Below, piece by piece: positions 19,374 to 28,729 of a stretch of DNA of 64,000 nucleotides (position 1 is its first letter; each line of letters opens with the position of its first letter). The notes below the pieces were generated by a model. It worked only from the letters and a program-made list of their open reading frames with translations, ran no database searches and had not been told where the DNA came from. This DNA is from Pseudodesulfovibrio hydrargyri. GTDB lineage: Bacteria; Desulfobacterota; Desulfovibrionia; Desulfovibrionales; Desulfovibrionaceae. The translations under genes were made by a program, and so were the position numbers. The stretch spans positions 186,001-250,000 of the forward strand of contig NZ_LKAQ01000001.1 in assembly GCF_001874525.1 (NCBI RefSeq), written 5' to 3'.

Positions 19374-20291
19374 CTAAGCCACGGCGGGGGTGGGCTGGAG
19401 CTGTTCGCGCGCCGGGGATTCCTCGGCGGCGGGAACGGGCTCAACCTTTTCCTCGAGATAGAGGTCGCGGTTTTCGTCGAGATGGCGGAGGAAGGCGTTG
19501 TTCAGGGCGTGGCCCGAGGCGAAGACCTCGAAGTGACCCTGAAGCCGCGCGCCGAAGGTGGCGATGTCGCCGACGAAGTCAAGCATCTTGTGGCGCACGA
19601 ACTCGTCCTCGAAGCGCAGCCCTTCGGCATTGAGGATATTGTATTCGTCCAAGACGACCGCGTTGTCCAGGGAGCCGCCCAGGGCCAGGCCGTTGGCATG
19701 CAGGTAGTCGACCTCCTTGAGGAAACCGAAAGTGCGGGCCTTGGCCAGATGCTGGGTGAAATTCTCGGGGGTGATCTCCATGGCCATCTGCTGACGACCG
19801 ATGAGCGGGTGCGCGAACTCGATGGTGTAGTCCACGCGCAGGCCGTCGTAGGGGCGGACCTTGATGTATTTGCCGTCCTGCTCGAACTCCATGGTCTTCT
19901 TGAAGGTCAAGACCTTGCGGGGCTTGTTCAGGGTGCGCACGCCCGCCTGTTTGAGCAGGTAGACGAAGGAACCGGCGCTGCCGTCCATGATGGGCACTTC
20001 CTTGCCCGTGACTTCGATATGGATGTTGTCGATGCCCATGCCGTTGATGGTGGCGAGCAGATGTTCGACGGTGGCCACTGTCTCGCGGCCGTCTCCCAGC
20101 ACCGTGGCCAGGCTGGTCTCCACGACCAGGGACGGGGCGGGGGTCAGGAAGGTGGACCCGGTGCCGTCGCGTAGCGAAAACAGGATGCCGGTGTCCTCCG
20201 CTGCGGGCCGGAGAACCAGATCCACCTGCTTGCCGCTGTGGAGCCCGATACCGGTGCAACGTACTGATCTATGTATGGTTGTCTGAGACAT
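19374..20291 (-). CDS. lpxC: UDP-3-O-acyl-N-acetylglucosamine deacetylase LpxC
   Basis: LpxC catalyses the committed step of lipid A synthesis. The zinc ligands are in place: His77 (EHLLATING), His234 and Asp238 (RHKMLDFVGD), with His261 as the catalytic histidine. The 305-residue length is typical. A CCGGAGGAAT precedes the ATG. It confirms an outer membrane with lipid A. It is the last gene of a minus-strand series, separated from prmC by 181 bases. Confidence 0.96.
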   Translation of the reverse strand: MSQTTIHRSVRCTGIGLHSGKQVDLVLRPAAEDTGILFSLRDGTGSTFLTPAPSLVVETSLATVLGDGRETVATVEHLLATINGMGIDNIHIEVTGKEVPIMDGSAGSFVYLLKQAGVRTLNKPRKVLTFKKTMEFEQDGKYIKVRPYDGLRVDYTIEFAHPLIGRQQMAMEITPENFTQHLAKARTFGFLKEVDYLHANGLALGGSLDNAVVLDEYNILNAEGLRFEDEFVRHKMLDFVGDIATFGARLQGHFEVFASGHALNNAFLRHLDENRDLYLEEKVEPVPAAEESPAREQLQPTPAVA

Positions 20292-20382
20292 TATTCCTCC
20301 GGTTGATTAACCAATTACCAAATAGCAAGAAAAATGCCACGGCAAACACAGGTTGTAACCAACCGAATTTTATTGAAATTCA

Positions 20383-20464
20383 TTACCTGCAGCAGTCCGA
20401 ACACGTGTTGCATTCCAGCAACTCTTTGTTTTTTTACAACAAGGACGGGTTCGAGTTGTTGCAT
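20383..20464 (-). pseudogene. Cysteine-rich micro-ORF interrupted at an A7 run
   Basis: In the gap between prmC and lpxC, ATG 20464 opens a short frame (MQQLEPVLVVK...). If one A of a seven-A run is skipped, it continues as KELLECNTCSDCCR and stops at 20383, giving about 26 residues with four clustered cysteines. Without the frame change neither part makes sense. It could be a chance frame, a sequencing slip, a decayed gene or a slippage product. No ribosome site is obvious. Confidence 0.25.
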
Positions 20465-20472
20465 TTCTACGA

Positions 20473-21324
20473 TTATTTTTTACGCGCGAAGATCACGCGG
20501 TCCCGTCCGGAGAGGTCTTTTTGCACTCCAACCTCTTCGAATTCCGGGTATTTATCAATAACGATATCTATTACCATTTTTGCCTGATCGTAACCGATCT
20601 CCATGAAAAGACGCCCTCCCGGCTTGAGCATGGCGGCAACCCCCGGGAGCATGGCCCGGATGTGATCGAGGCCGTCCGGACCGCTGACCAGGGCCCCGGT
20701 CGGCTCGAATCCGGTGACCTCATGGCTGGCGGCCGCGAATTCGGGCTCGCTCACGTAAGGAGGGTTGGAAACCACCAGATCGAACATTCCCGCCACGGGC
20801 CCGCTGGTGAAATCCGCCTGGATAAGCTCCAGTCGATCCGACACGTTGTGGGTTCGTACATTGACCTTGGCCACGGCCAGGGCATCAAGGCTGATGTCCA
20901 CGGCCACGCCTCGGGCCATGGGGAAGAGCCTGGCGATGGTCACGGCCAGGATGCCGGACCCGGTGCCGAGATCGGCGAATCGGAAGGGTTGATCCTTGGG
21001 AAAGGACGTTTCCACCGCCTCCACGATGTGTTCGGTCTCGGGTCTGGGGATGAGCACGGCGGGCGAGACCGTAAAGTCGAGCCCGTAGAACTCCCTGGTG
21101 CCCAGGATGTAGGCCACGGGCTCGCCCGCCTCGCGGCGGTCTATCAAGGCTTGGAGCGCCGCGTATTCGCCGTCGCCGAGCACTCTGCCCCGCTCAAGGT
21201 TCAGAGTCAGGCGCGAACAGCCCAACGCATGGGCGGCCAGGAGTTCCGCGCTCAGACGGGGCGAATCCACGCCGGACAGGCGGGACTCGCACTCCTTGAG
21301 CACGTCCTGAATATTGCGGGACAC
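20473..21324 (-). CDS. prmC: Release factor glutamine N5-methyltransferase PrmC
   Basis: PrmC methylates the Gln of the GGQ motif of peptide chain release factors, here presumably PrfA encoded just upstream. The 283-residue protein has the helical N-domain, SAM motif I (FADLGTGSGILAV) and the substrate-side NPPY motif (VVSNPPYVSEPE). It follows prfA by 22 bases on the same strand, the common prfA-prmC arrangement. Confidence 0.95.
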   Translation of the reverse strand: MSRNIQDVLKECESRLSGVDSPRLSAELLAAHALGCSRLTLNLERGRVLGDGEYAALQALIDRREAGEPVAYILGTREFYGLDFTVSPAVLIPRPETEHIVEAVETSFPKDQPFRFADLGTGSGILAVTIARLFPMARGVAVDISLDALAVAKVNVRTHNVSDRLELIQADFTSGPVAGMFDLVVSNPPYVSEPEFAAASHEVTGFEPTGALVSGPDGLDHIRAMLPGVAAMLKPGGRLFMEIGYDQAKMVIDIVIDKYPEFEEVGVQKDLSGRDRVIFARKK

Positions 21325-21346
21325 GGAGGCTCCTTGGCCGGGACGG

Positions 21347-22414
<1,068 letters not shown>

Positions 22415-22416
22415 GA

Positions 22417-23343
22417 TCAGCACTCCTCGGCGTTGACAGCGCACCGCAGGGCGGCGATGGCCACCTCGAGCTGGCTGTCGTCAGGTTCCTTGGTGGTCAG
22501 CATCTGCATCATCAGCCCGGGCCAGCACATCAGTTTGCACAGGCCGTTCTTGCTGTATTTACCGGCGAACTTGATCATCTCGTAGGCCACGCAACTGACC
22601 GGGATCATGAGAAAGAGTTTCATGCCTACGATGTACAGATGTTTGACCATGAAATGTTCCGGCGAATAGAACGTCAGCAGCCAGGGCACCAACACGGCGT
22701 AGAGCATGATGGACACCGCCAGGACGAACAGCAAAAAGGCGGTGCCGCAGCGCGGATGCAGGCGGCTGTAGAAACGGCTCGATGCCGGGGAGAGCTCCTT
22801 GCCCTCCTCCCAGGTCCAGATGACCTTGTGCTCGGCCCCATGATACTGGAAGACCCGGCGGATGTCCGGGATATAGGAGATGGCCAGGATGTAGCCCACA
22901 AAGACGATCATCTTGATCAGGCCGTCCCAGGCGTGAAAGCTTAGGGAATCCACGTCGCCGCCCAGGCCGAGCAGCTCCATGCCCACGGACAGGAAATGGG
23001 GCAGGACAACGAACAGGCCGAGCGCCGCACCAAGCGCCAGGGCCATGGTCAGGACGAGATGCCAGGTGGTCAGCTCGCCGCCCTCGTCCTCGCCGTCATC
23101 GGCGGCCTGCATGGCGGAATAGTTCAACGCCTTGATGCCGTTGACCATGGTTTCCATGAGCACCGGGAAGCCGCGCAGGAAGGGTTTCTTGAGCAAGGGA
23201 TGTCTGACCAGGGTGAACCACGGCCGGACATCGGTGACGATCTCGCCGTCCGCCTTGCGGATGGCGATGGCGAGTTTGTCCTTGGCGCGCATCATGACGC
23301 CTTCGATGACCGCCTGGCCGCCCACGGCCTGAGGTGCGGCCAT
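22417..23343 (-). CDS. DUF1385 family membrane protein (YqhQ-like)
   Basis: The N-terminus has the family signature [13 protein letters not shown], followed by several membrane segments (about 100-150, 210-270) and conserved YHGAEHK and HPRCGTAF blocks. Function is not established; the family is often linked with prfA/prmC and rpmE, as here. ATG 23343 is chosen (GAGGAA nine bases upstream, 308 residues) over an in-frame ATG 18 bases earlier. The conserved HxxEH-type residues could bind metal, but that is inference. Confidence 0.85.
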   Translation of the reverse strand: MAAPQAVGGQAVIEGVMMRAKDKLAIAIRKADGEIVTDVRPWFTLVRHPLLKKPFLRGFPVLMETMVNGIKALNYSAMQAADDGEDEGGELTTWHLVLTMALALGAALGLFVVLPHFLSVGMELLGLGGDVDSLSFHAWDGLIKMIVFVGYILAISYIPDIRRVFQYHGAEHKVIWTWEEGKELSPASSRFYSRLHPRCGTAFLLFVLAVSIMLYAVLVPWLLTFYSPEHFMVKHLYIVGMKLFLMIPVSCVAYEMIKFAGKYSKNGLCKLMCWPGLMMQMLTTKEPDDSQLEVAIAALRCAVNAEEC

Positions 23344-23474
23344 CGTCAGAATTCCTCGCATTCTCAATCAGATACCCTCCGGTAAAGGAAGCGTTCCCTG
23401 GCGATCAGCGCCATCTTCCGCATGGGGGGAGAATCATGGATTCCCCGCCGATTGTAAAGGCCGGATAAAACAAT

Positions 23475-23511
23475 ATGCCTCCGAAGGGTACACGACCCCA
23501 ACGAAGGCATA
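23475..23511 (-). terminator. Possible terminator between rpmE and the DUF1385 gene
   Basis: On the minus strand ATGCCTTCG can pair with CGGAGGCAT, followed by ATTGTTTT. The stem has a mismatch and a long loop, so it may be only a partial stop after rpmE. Confidence 0.45.
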
Positions 23512-23540
23512 TGGTCTCGGCTTGCGCCGAAAAAACGGAG

Positions 23541-23768
23541 CTACTTGGACTTTGCGGCCAGAGCGCTCAGATCGCCATACTTCTTGCGGAAGCGGTCGAT
23601 ACGGCCGGCGGTGTCCACGAAGCGCTGCTTGCCGGTGTAGAAGGGATGGCAGTTGGAGCAGATTTCCACTTCGAACTCCTCACCCTTGGTGGTCAGCAGC
23701 TCGGCCTCGTAGCCGCAGTGGCAGCGGATCTTGGCCTTGTAAGTCTTGGGATGAATATCGTTTTTCAT
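23541..23768 (-). CDS. rpmE: Ribosomal protein bL31, zinc-binding type
   Basis: This 75-residue L31 has the zinc-ribbon form: cysteines in CHCGYE and [13 protein letters not shown]31 sits between the two ribosomal subunits. The N-terminus [10 protein letters not shown] is typical and AGGAGA precedes the ATG. It lies between dsrC and the DUF1385-prfA-prmC series and appears to end at a weak terminator. Confidence 0.95.
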   Translation of the reverse strand: MKNDIHPKTYKAKIRCHCGYEAELLTTKGEEFEVEICSNCHPFYTGKQRFVDTAGRIDRFRKKYGDLSALAAKSK

Positions 23769-23884
23769 GACTATCTCCTGTCATTCTTTGTGCGTGGAAC
23801 TCGGTCTTATACGCACTGCCCCACCGCTTGGCAAGGAAAATTTTCCGGCAATCCCCGGGGGCTCGCATGATCCCGCCAAGGCGC

Positions 23885-23917
23885 AAAAAAGGCGGGGGCC
23901 GAAGCTCCCGCCTTTGT
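23885..23917 (-). terminator. Terminator after dsrC
   Basis: On the minus strand a GC-rich stem (AAAGGCGGGAGC paired with GCCCCCGCCTTT) is followed by six Ts. It makes dsrC a stand-alone transcript together with the promoter at 24375-24411. Confidence 0.88.
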
Positions 23918-23937
23918 CAGTCGAGTTCGGTCGAGAA

Positions 23938-24255
23938 CTAGACGCAGCCGGTGGGTTTGGGCAGGCCGGCCATCTTACAGGCGCCTTTACCAGGTCCGGA
24001 CGGGAACAGTTCGTAGATCTGCTTCAGCTTGAAGCCGGTGACCTTGGAGAGGATGCGCACCATGGGAGCGATGCCGTTCTTCTTGTAGTAGTCCTGCAGG
24101 AAGTCGATGACTTTCTGATGGTCCTCGGAGATCTCCTTGATGCCCTCGGATTCCTTCACGTATTCGACCCAAACCGGGGTCCAATCCTCAAATTTCTGCA
24201 GGAAGCCGTCTTCGTCAACTTCGAAAGAAGAGCCCTGGAATTCAACAACAGCCAT
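23938..24255 (-). CDS. dsrC: Sulfur-carrier protein DsrC
   Basis: DsrC carries sulfur from dissimilatory sulfite reductase DsrAB as a trisulfide in sulfate respiration. The 105-residue protein has the conserved C-terminal arm with Cys93 and the penultimate Cys104, exactly ten residues between them. This is the redox-active form rather than a TusE with only one cysteine. It is separated from dsrAB (not in the window), as in other sulfate reducers. It has its own strong promoter and terminator and a TCCTCC-complement ribosome site (GGAGG), consistent with high expression. Confidence 0.95.
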   Translation of the reverse strand: MAVVEFQGSSFEVDEDGFLQKFEDWTPVWVEYVKESEGIKEISEDHQKVIDFLQDYYKKNGIAPMVRILSKVTGFKLKQIYELFPSGPGKGACKMAGLPKPTGCV

Positions 24256-24374
24256 TGTATCCTCCTAAGTGGATGTTTGTCTTGCTGTAGCCCCGGGAGA
24301 CTCCCGAGGCGACCATATCCAAATAAACAGCGATCCGCTGCTTAGCTGCGAAAGTAGAGACTCGGTCTAAAACC

Positions 24375-24411
24375 GTGGAGGGACATTACGTCTCCTCCAC
24401 AACCTTGTCAA
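24375..24411 (-). promoter_or_regulatory. dsrC promoter with embedded palindrome
   Basis: On the minus strand TTGACA (24411-24406) and TAATGT (24388-24383) are 17 bases apart, close to a perfect sigma-70 promoter. The spacer and -10 lie inside an inverted repeat, GTGGAGG and CCTCCAC, spanning 24375-24400. The leader is about 120 bases and contains another hairpin (about 24290-24310, CCTCGGGAGTCTCCCGGGG). The palindrome could be an operator; no known motif is recognised. Confidence 0.75.
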
Positions 24412-24467
24412 GTACTCGGCACATTTCAATACGATATAAGCGATTCCCTTAATCTGCCTATAACAGA

Positions 24468-26195
24468 TTAGGATTCCTCCAGTTCCAACAGATGCTCACG
24501 GGCGTAATCCAAGGTCGGGTCCATGTCGAGGGCCGCCCTGAGGTAATCCTCGGCCTCCTGCCGGTTGCCCATGAACTTGTGACACAGGCCGAGGTTGGCC
24601 AGGTCATGGGGCGATCCGCTGTCGATATCCAGGGACGCCCGGAAGTTGTCCGCCGCCTCGGCATAGCGCCCCGCCTTGAAGTGGGCCACGCCGCGCAGGT
24701 TGAAGAACTCCCGGCACTCGTCGTCCAGCTCCACGGCCCGGTCGAGCAGGGCCAGGGCGTCCTCCCACTCCTCCACCTGCGACAGGGCGTAGGCCTGGTA
24801 GAAGACCGCCAGGCCGCGTTCGGCGTTGGCGGGCTGCAGGTCCACGGACTCCTCGAACCGGGCCGCCGCGTACAGGGGATCGCCCATGCGCAGGGCCAGC
24901 AGCCCCCGAAAGAACGGCAGGAAGTATGCGTCCGGGTAGATTTCCTCGAGCACGTCCAGCCCTTCCAGGGCCTCGTCGAAGTCGGCGTCCTCGGCCAGGA
25001 TGCGGCCGACGAACAGACCGATGGACCGGTGCGGGGTACGCTCCCGGAAGTCGAAGCCGGGCACGAAGTTGTAGTTGGCCGTGACCATCAGGTCCGGATG
25101 CCGGGTATCCACCGCGTACAGGGTATCGCCCTTCTCGAAGAGGCCCTCTGCCAGGGCCATCAATTCATTATATATGTCCCCGTCCTCCACCGTGGGCAGG
25201 GAATCCAGGGCAACGACTTCGCCCTCCTTCAGCCACTCGATCTGGTCAAGCTCGGTGAATTTGGGCAGACCCGAGGCCTCGTATACCCGGCTGGTCTCAA
25301 AGTCGCCCGCCAACTGGGCCACCTCGGTCACGGCGCGGATGGCCGCCTTGACCGGCGAAGCCGCTGTCCCGGCGGTGAAAACAATCTCGCTCAGAGCCGG
25401 GAAGGTCTTGCGGTCCCAGGCCACGGCCGCCACCGTGGGGACGGGGTAGCCCAGCGAGAAATCCTTGAGGATGATGGTCACGCCATTGCGCTCGAAGCAG
25501 TCCAGCAGACGGCGCAGGACCGGGTCGCCGCAGGTGGCCTGATCGATGGTCGGAGTGGTCTGGCGGGAGCGGTCGACGACCGCGCAGACGTGCCGCTCCA
25601 CCAGTTCGCACGCGCCCTGGGCGATGGACTCCTCGAAGGTGTTTCCGGCGGACGATCCGTTGAATTCATTGAGTTTCTTGAACCAGTCCAGGGGGACGTA
25701 CTCGGTCCGTCCGGTGCGCACGTCCAGGGCCGGGTGAAACCGCCAGCGGATGAGGTCCATAAGCCGGACGGCCTTGTCGGAGGCGATCTCCTCGCCCACC
25801 GAACGGAGCACTTGGCCGATGTCCATGACCTGTCCGGGCCATTTCTCCCGGGCCTCGGACCAGGTCAGTTCCGTGAAGTTGGCCGGGTCGGCCCAGAAGC
25901 TGAAATAGGAGAAACGCTCGACCAGTTCCATCAAGGCCGAGGCCTCGGCCTGTTCCGGGGACGCGCCCTTGCCCATCTGCTTGCGCGTGGGCATGACCTC
26001 GCGGGCCGCGGGGCCGCACTGGCTGACGAAGACCGGGATGCCGAGCCTGCCGGTGTCCACGCGGTCGGTCTGGGCCAGGACGCCCTCGCACTTCTCGGCC
26101 AGGGCGGCTTTGACGCGCCGCACGGTCTCCACCGGGGTGCACGCCTTGTCCTGGTCCGTGGTGAAGGATTTGGGACAGCTCTTGAGTTCGATCAC
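24468..26195 (-). CDS. YcaO domain protein with C-terminal TPR repeats
   Basis: Residues 1 to about 390 form a YcaO ATP-dependent cyclodehydratase-type domain (EASALMELVERFSYF, SSAGNTFEESIAQGACELVERH), and residues about 400-575 form TPR repeats (GRYAEAADNFRASLDIDSG, GNRQEAEDYLRAALDMDPT). YcaO enzymes activate amide oxygens; bacterial stand-alone members are linked to ribosomal protein S12 methylthiolation. The GTG start at 26195 overlaps the methyltransferase stop by four bases (GTGA), so a longer upstream reading in the same frame is rejected. The substrate is unknown, and no peptide precursor gene is seen nearby. Confidence 0.85.
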   Translation of the reverse strand: MIELKSCPKSFTTDQDKACTPVETVRRVKAALAEKCEGVLAQTDRVDTGRLGIPVFVSQCGPAAREVMPTRKQMGKGASPEQAEASALMELVERFSYFSFWADPANFTELTWSEAREKWPGQVMDIGQVLRSVGEEIASDKAVRLMDLIRWRFHPALDVRTGRTEYVPLDWFKKLNEFNGSSAGNTFEESIAQGACELVERHVCAVVDRSRQTTPTIDQATCGDPVLRRLLDCFERNGVTIILKDFSLGYPVPTVAAVAWDRKTFPALSEIVFTAGTAASPVKAAIRAVTEVAQLAGDFETSRVYEASGLPKFTELDQIEWLKEGEVVALDSLPTVEDGDIYNELMALAEGLFEKGDTLYAVDTRHPDLMVTANYNFVPGFDFRERTPHRSIGLFVGRILAEDADFDEALEGLDVLEEIYPDAYFLPFFRGLLALRMGDPLYAAARFEESVDLQPANAERGLAVFYQAYALSQVEEWEDALALLDRAVELDDECREFFNLRGVAHFKAGRYAEAADNFRASLDIDSGSPHDLANLGLCHKFMGNRQEAEDYLRAALDMDPTLDYAREHLLELEES

Positions 26196-26917
26196 GCGCC
26201 CTTCCTCTTCATGCGGAACATGTTGATGACGTTTTCCTCGCCGGTCTCGTTGTCCTTGTACTTGGCCTCGGACTTCATCATGGCGAAGAGCCCGTCGGCC
26301 TTGTCGAAGAACTTCCTGCCCTGCCGCTTCCTGTCCATGGCCATGAGCACCTCGGCGGACGGCGTCTCGGCCAGGTGGGCGTCGAGGAAGTCCACCAGCG
26401 GCTCGTACACAGCCTCTTCGTAGAGGACCTCGCAGCCGATGATGTAGTCGAAACACCTGCCCAGGGAATCCCTGGTGAAGTCGGCCTTGCTGATGGTCAC
26501 CTTGTCCTCCAGGCCGTTCTTGAGCGCGTTGATCCGACTGAACAGCAGCGCGTAGGGTTCCACGTCGGTCACGGTCACGTCGTGCCCGAACGAGGCCATG
26601 ACCATGCCGTTCACGGCGCAGCCCGCGCCCACTTCGAGGATGGAGCAGCCGGGCGCGAACGGGAACCGGGTCAGGGTGTAGCCGAGCACCAGGCAGGACG
26701 GCCAGACCTTGGCCCACAGGGGCAGGGATATCTTCTTGCCCCCCCGGGTCCGGTCCACCAGCTTGTCGAGATATTTCTGCATCTGCCTGACCTGGAGGAC
26801 CTCCAGGTTCCGGCCGCCTATGGTCACGGTCTCGAAACCGACCTCGCCGAATTCCCTCACGGCCACGTCGATGAGCGCACCAATAGGCTGGTCCAGGTTG
26901 AAAACGGTATCCGCCAT
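26192..26917 (-). CDS. Class I SAM-dependent methyltransferase (protein methyltransferase-like)
   Basis: This 241-residue Rossmann-fold methyltransferase has motif I ILEVGAGCAVNG (about residues 92-103) and the acidic strand end VTVTDVEPYAL. The preceding GGKKISLPLWAKVWPS block resembles the entry segment of METTL21/ETFB-lysine-type protein methyltransferases. It overlaps the YcaO gene by four bases, so the two probably act together. A protein substrate is inferred, not shown. Confidence 0.78.
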   Translation of the reverse strand: MADTVFNLDQPIGALIDVAVREFGEVGFETVTIGGRNLEVLQVRQMQKYLDKLVDRTRGGKKISLPLWAKVWPSCLVLGYTLTRFPFAPGCSILEVGAGCAVNGMVMASFGHDVTVTDVEPYALLFSRINALKNGLEDKVTISKADFTRDSLGRCFDYIIGCEVLYEEAVYEPLVDFLDAHLAETPSAEVLMAMDRKRQGRKFFDKADGLFAMMKSEAKYKDNETGEENVINMFRMKRKGA

Positions 26918-26961
26918 TCTTCCCTCCGGAAACGGAAAGCCTCTTTACGAGGCTTCTGATT

Positions 26962-27777
26962 TTACTGGTCTATCGAATTGATTTTTTCCAGGACCCACAG
27001 CCCGCCGGGCACGGAGTCGTCACGGCCGAACTCCCACACGGTCCGAAGCTGGACCGGGCGGCCCTCCTCGCCCGTGCGCAACTGCGCGTCATAATGGACC
27101 GAGGCCACGGTCCGGCCATCGGCCGAGTGCAGTTCCGTGAGCAGGGCCGAAACCAGCATGACCTCGGTGCGCGGGCGTTCCCCGGCGGCCACCGCGTCGC
27201 TGTAGACCTCGTCGGACAAGAAGTCGCGCAACGCGTCGTAGTCTTCCTTGTCGCGGGCTTGCTGAAAACGGGAGAAAAGGACCTTGGCCCCCTCCAGGAA
27301 CTCGGCCTCGTCGAATCCGTCCGCGCGCGGCGGCGCGCCCGTGGGCGTGGAGGGCGACGTTTTGGCCGTGTCCTCCGAACGGAGCATGTCCCAGGTCCGC
27401 CTGGCGGCCTCGTGCCGATCCATGGATTGGGGCTTTTGCGCGGGCCGGTCTTCGGAGGCGGAGGAGGAATCGGCGTCGGAACCGGAGCCGTCCCCCTCGC
27501 CGGGTTTGGTCGGATAGTCGGGCCGGGACCAGCGCCCGGGCCGGGTCTTGTCGTTGCCGCCGCCGGACCGCCGCCGGAACATGCGGACCAGGAAATAGGC
27601 GATGAGCACCAGAAGGAGGATGTTCAGGACGGAGCCGCTGCGGCTCGGGGGGGCGGCCTGCGCCAGGGCCGGGGTGGCCATGATCAGGACCAGGGCGGGC
27701 GCGGACAGCCACAGGATCGGGCGGCCTGTTAAACGACCGGCGAAACCGGACGCGTTCACGTTGTTGTCGTTGTGCAT
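26962..27777 (-). CDS. Tim44-like domain protein
   Basis: The protein has two N-terminal hydrophobic segments (about 20-38, probably a signal peptide ending at ATPALAQA, and 48-62), a basic, Gly/Ser-rich linker and a C-terminal Tim44/calcineurin-B-like alpha+beta domain (AEFLEGAKVLFSRFQQARDKED onward). The family binds membranes or membrane proteins, and its bacterial role is unsettled. ATG 27777 (271 residues) is preferred to TTG 27816; neither has a strong ribosome site. It lies between the methyltransferase and a response regulator. Confidence 0.72.
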   Translation of the reverse strand: MHNDNNVNASGFAGRLTGRPILWLSAPALVLIMATPALAQAAPPSRSGSVLNILLLVLIAYFLVRMFRRRSGGGNDKTRPGRWSRPDYPTKPGEGDGSGSDADSSSASEDRPAQKPQSMDRHEAARRTWDMLRSEDTAKTSPSTPTGAPPRADGFDEAEFLEGAKVLFSRFQQARDKEDYDALRDFLSDEVYSDAVAAGERPRTEVMLVSALLTELHSADGRTVASVHYDAQLRTGEEGRPVQLRTVWEFGRDDSVPGGLWVLEKINSIDQ

Positions 27778-27812
27778 GAATGCTTCGTAAAACAAACTGG
27801 CCGTACAGGCAA

Positions 27813-28211
27813 TCAATCGATGAGGGCGAGATTGCGCAGGATGGCGTACAGGCTTTCCACCTCGATGGGTTTGGGCAGGTAGGCCGCGGCCCCGCCCTTG
27901 TAATAGGCGCGGACCACGGTCTTGGGATCGTTCAGGGCGGTGATCATGATGACCTTGGCCTCGTCGGCGGCGGACACGCCCGCCTCCTGCTCCATGGCGC
28001 GGATGTCCTTCAAGGCCTGATGACCGTCCTTGTTGGGCATCATGATGTCCATGCAGACCAGGTCATAGGGGCGGCCCTCGTCAATGGCCTTGCGGAAGGC
28101 GTCCACACACTCCACCCCGTCCGAGGCGGTGTCGCACTCGCCGAAATCGGACAGGAGCGCGGTCAGCAGCTTGCGGCTGGTGAATTCGTCTTCTACTATA
28201 AGGATACGCAT
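27813..28211 (-). CDS. Single-domain response regulator
   Basis: This 132-residue receiver domain has an acidic pair in VEDEFTSR, the phospho-acceptor Asp in MDIMMPNKDG, Thr in MITALND and Lys in LPKPIE. There is no output domain, so it probably passes a phosphate or docks to another protein. No histidine kinase is adjacent. AAGGAGAAT lies before the ATG. It is not the flagellar CheY, which is at 16399. Confidence 0.88.
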   Translation of the reverse strand: MRILIVEDEFTSRKLLTALLSDFGECDTASDGVECVDAFRKAIDEGRPYDLVCMDIMMPNKDGHQALKDIRAMEQEAGVSAADEAKVIMITALNDPKTVVRAYYKGGAAAYLPKPIEVESLYAILRNLALID

Positions 28212-28396
28212 TGATTCTCCTTCTTAGAGCCGAGATACACCACTCCCGGAAGGATTTCAACGGGCCGGGGCAACCCGGACGCAATCTATAATGCCTTCAC
28301 ACACGGCCCGCTCCTGCGCCGGGGCTTGCCCTGAGGCCGATTGCCACGTAGGAACAGGGCCACGGCGGAACCACGCCGCTTCGGAGGAAAAAACAT

Positions 28397-28726
28397 ATGG
28401 ACTTTTCACATATTCCCGCCTTTCTCGGAAGCTTTCTCAACTTCCTGGACAGCCCCGAATGGCGGGCCTGGCCGTTCAATTCCGGGTTTGGTGAGCAGAT
28501 CCTGCCAGCCGTGGCCCGACTGCTCTTCGTCACCCTGATCATGGGCGTGATCCTGCTCTTCCTCCGGCTGCTCTTCGGCCCCGGCGGCCCGCTGCGCGAC
28601 AAGGAACTCGAGGAGGAGGCCCGCCAGGAGACCGAGCGGGAACGGGCCGAACTCAAGGAACGGCTCGACGCTGGCGAGATTTCCGAGGCGGACTACAAGA
28701 TTGAGATGAAAAGGCTCAAGGATTAG
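28397..28726 (+). CDS. Small membrane protein with SHOCT-like tail
   Basis: This 109-residue protein has one membrane segment (about 42-60), a charged helix and a C-terminal SHOCT-type motif (LKERLDAGEISEADYKIEMKRL). SHOCT tails occur on many membrane-anchored proteins and may mediate oligomerisation. It has GGAGG upstream and is followed by the HD-domain gene after three bases. Function is unknown. Confidence 0.75.
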   Translation: MDFSHIPAFLGSFLNFLDSPEWRAWPFNSGFGEQILPAVARLLFVTLIMGVILLFLRLLFGPGGPLRDKELEEEARQETERERAELKERLDAGEISEADYKIEMKRLKD

Positions 28727-28729
28727 ACC

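Noticed and set aside
24444..24470. Terminator for the YcaO gene (AATCTG / CAGATT)
   Set aside because: The stem is short and AT-rich with no T run after it, and it overlaps the stop codon.
26193..26717. Reading the YcaO gene as a 749-residue protein
   Set aside because: The extra N-terminal part is the methyltransferase gene read in another frame; GTG 26195 overlaps that gene's stop.
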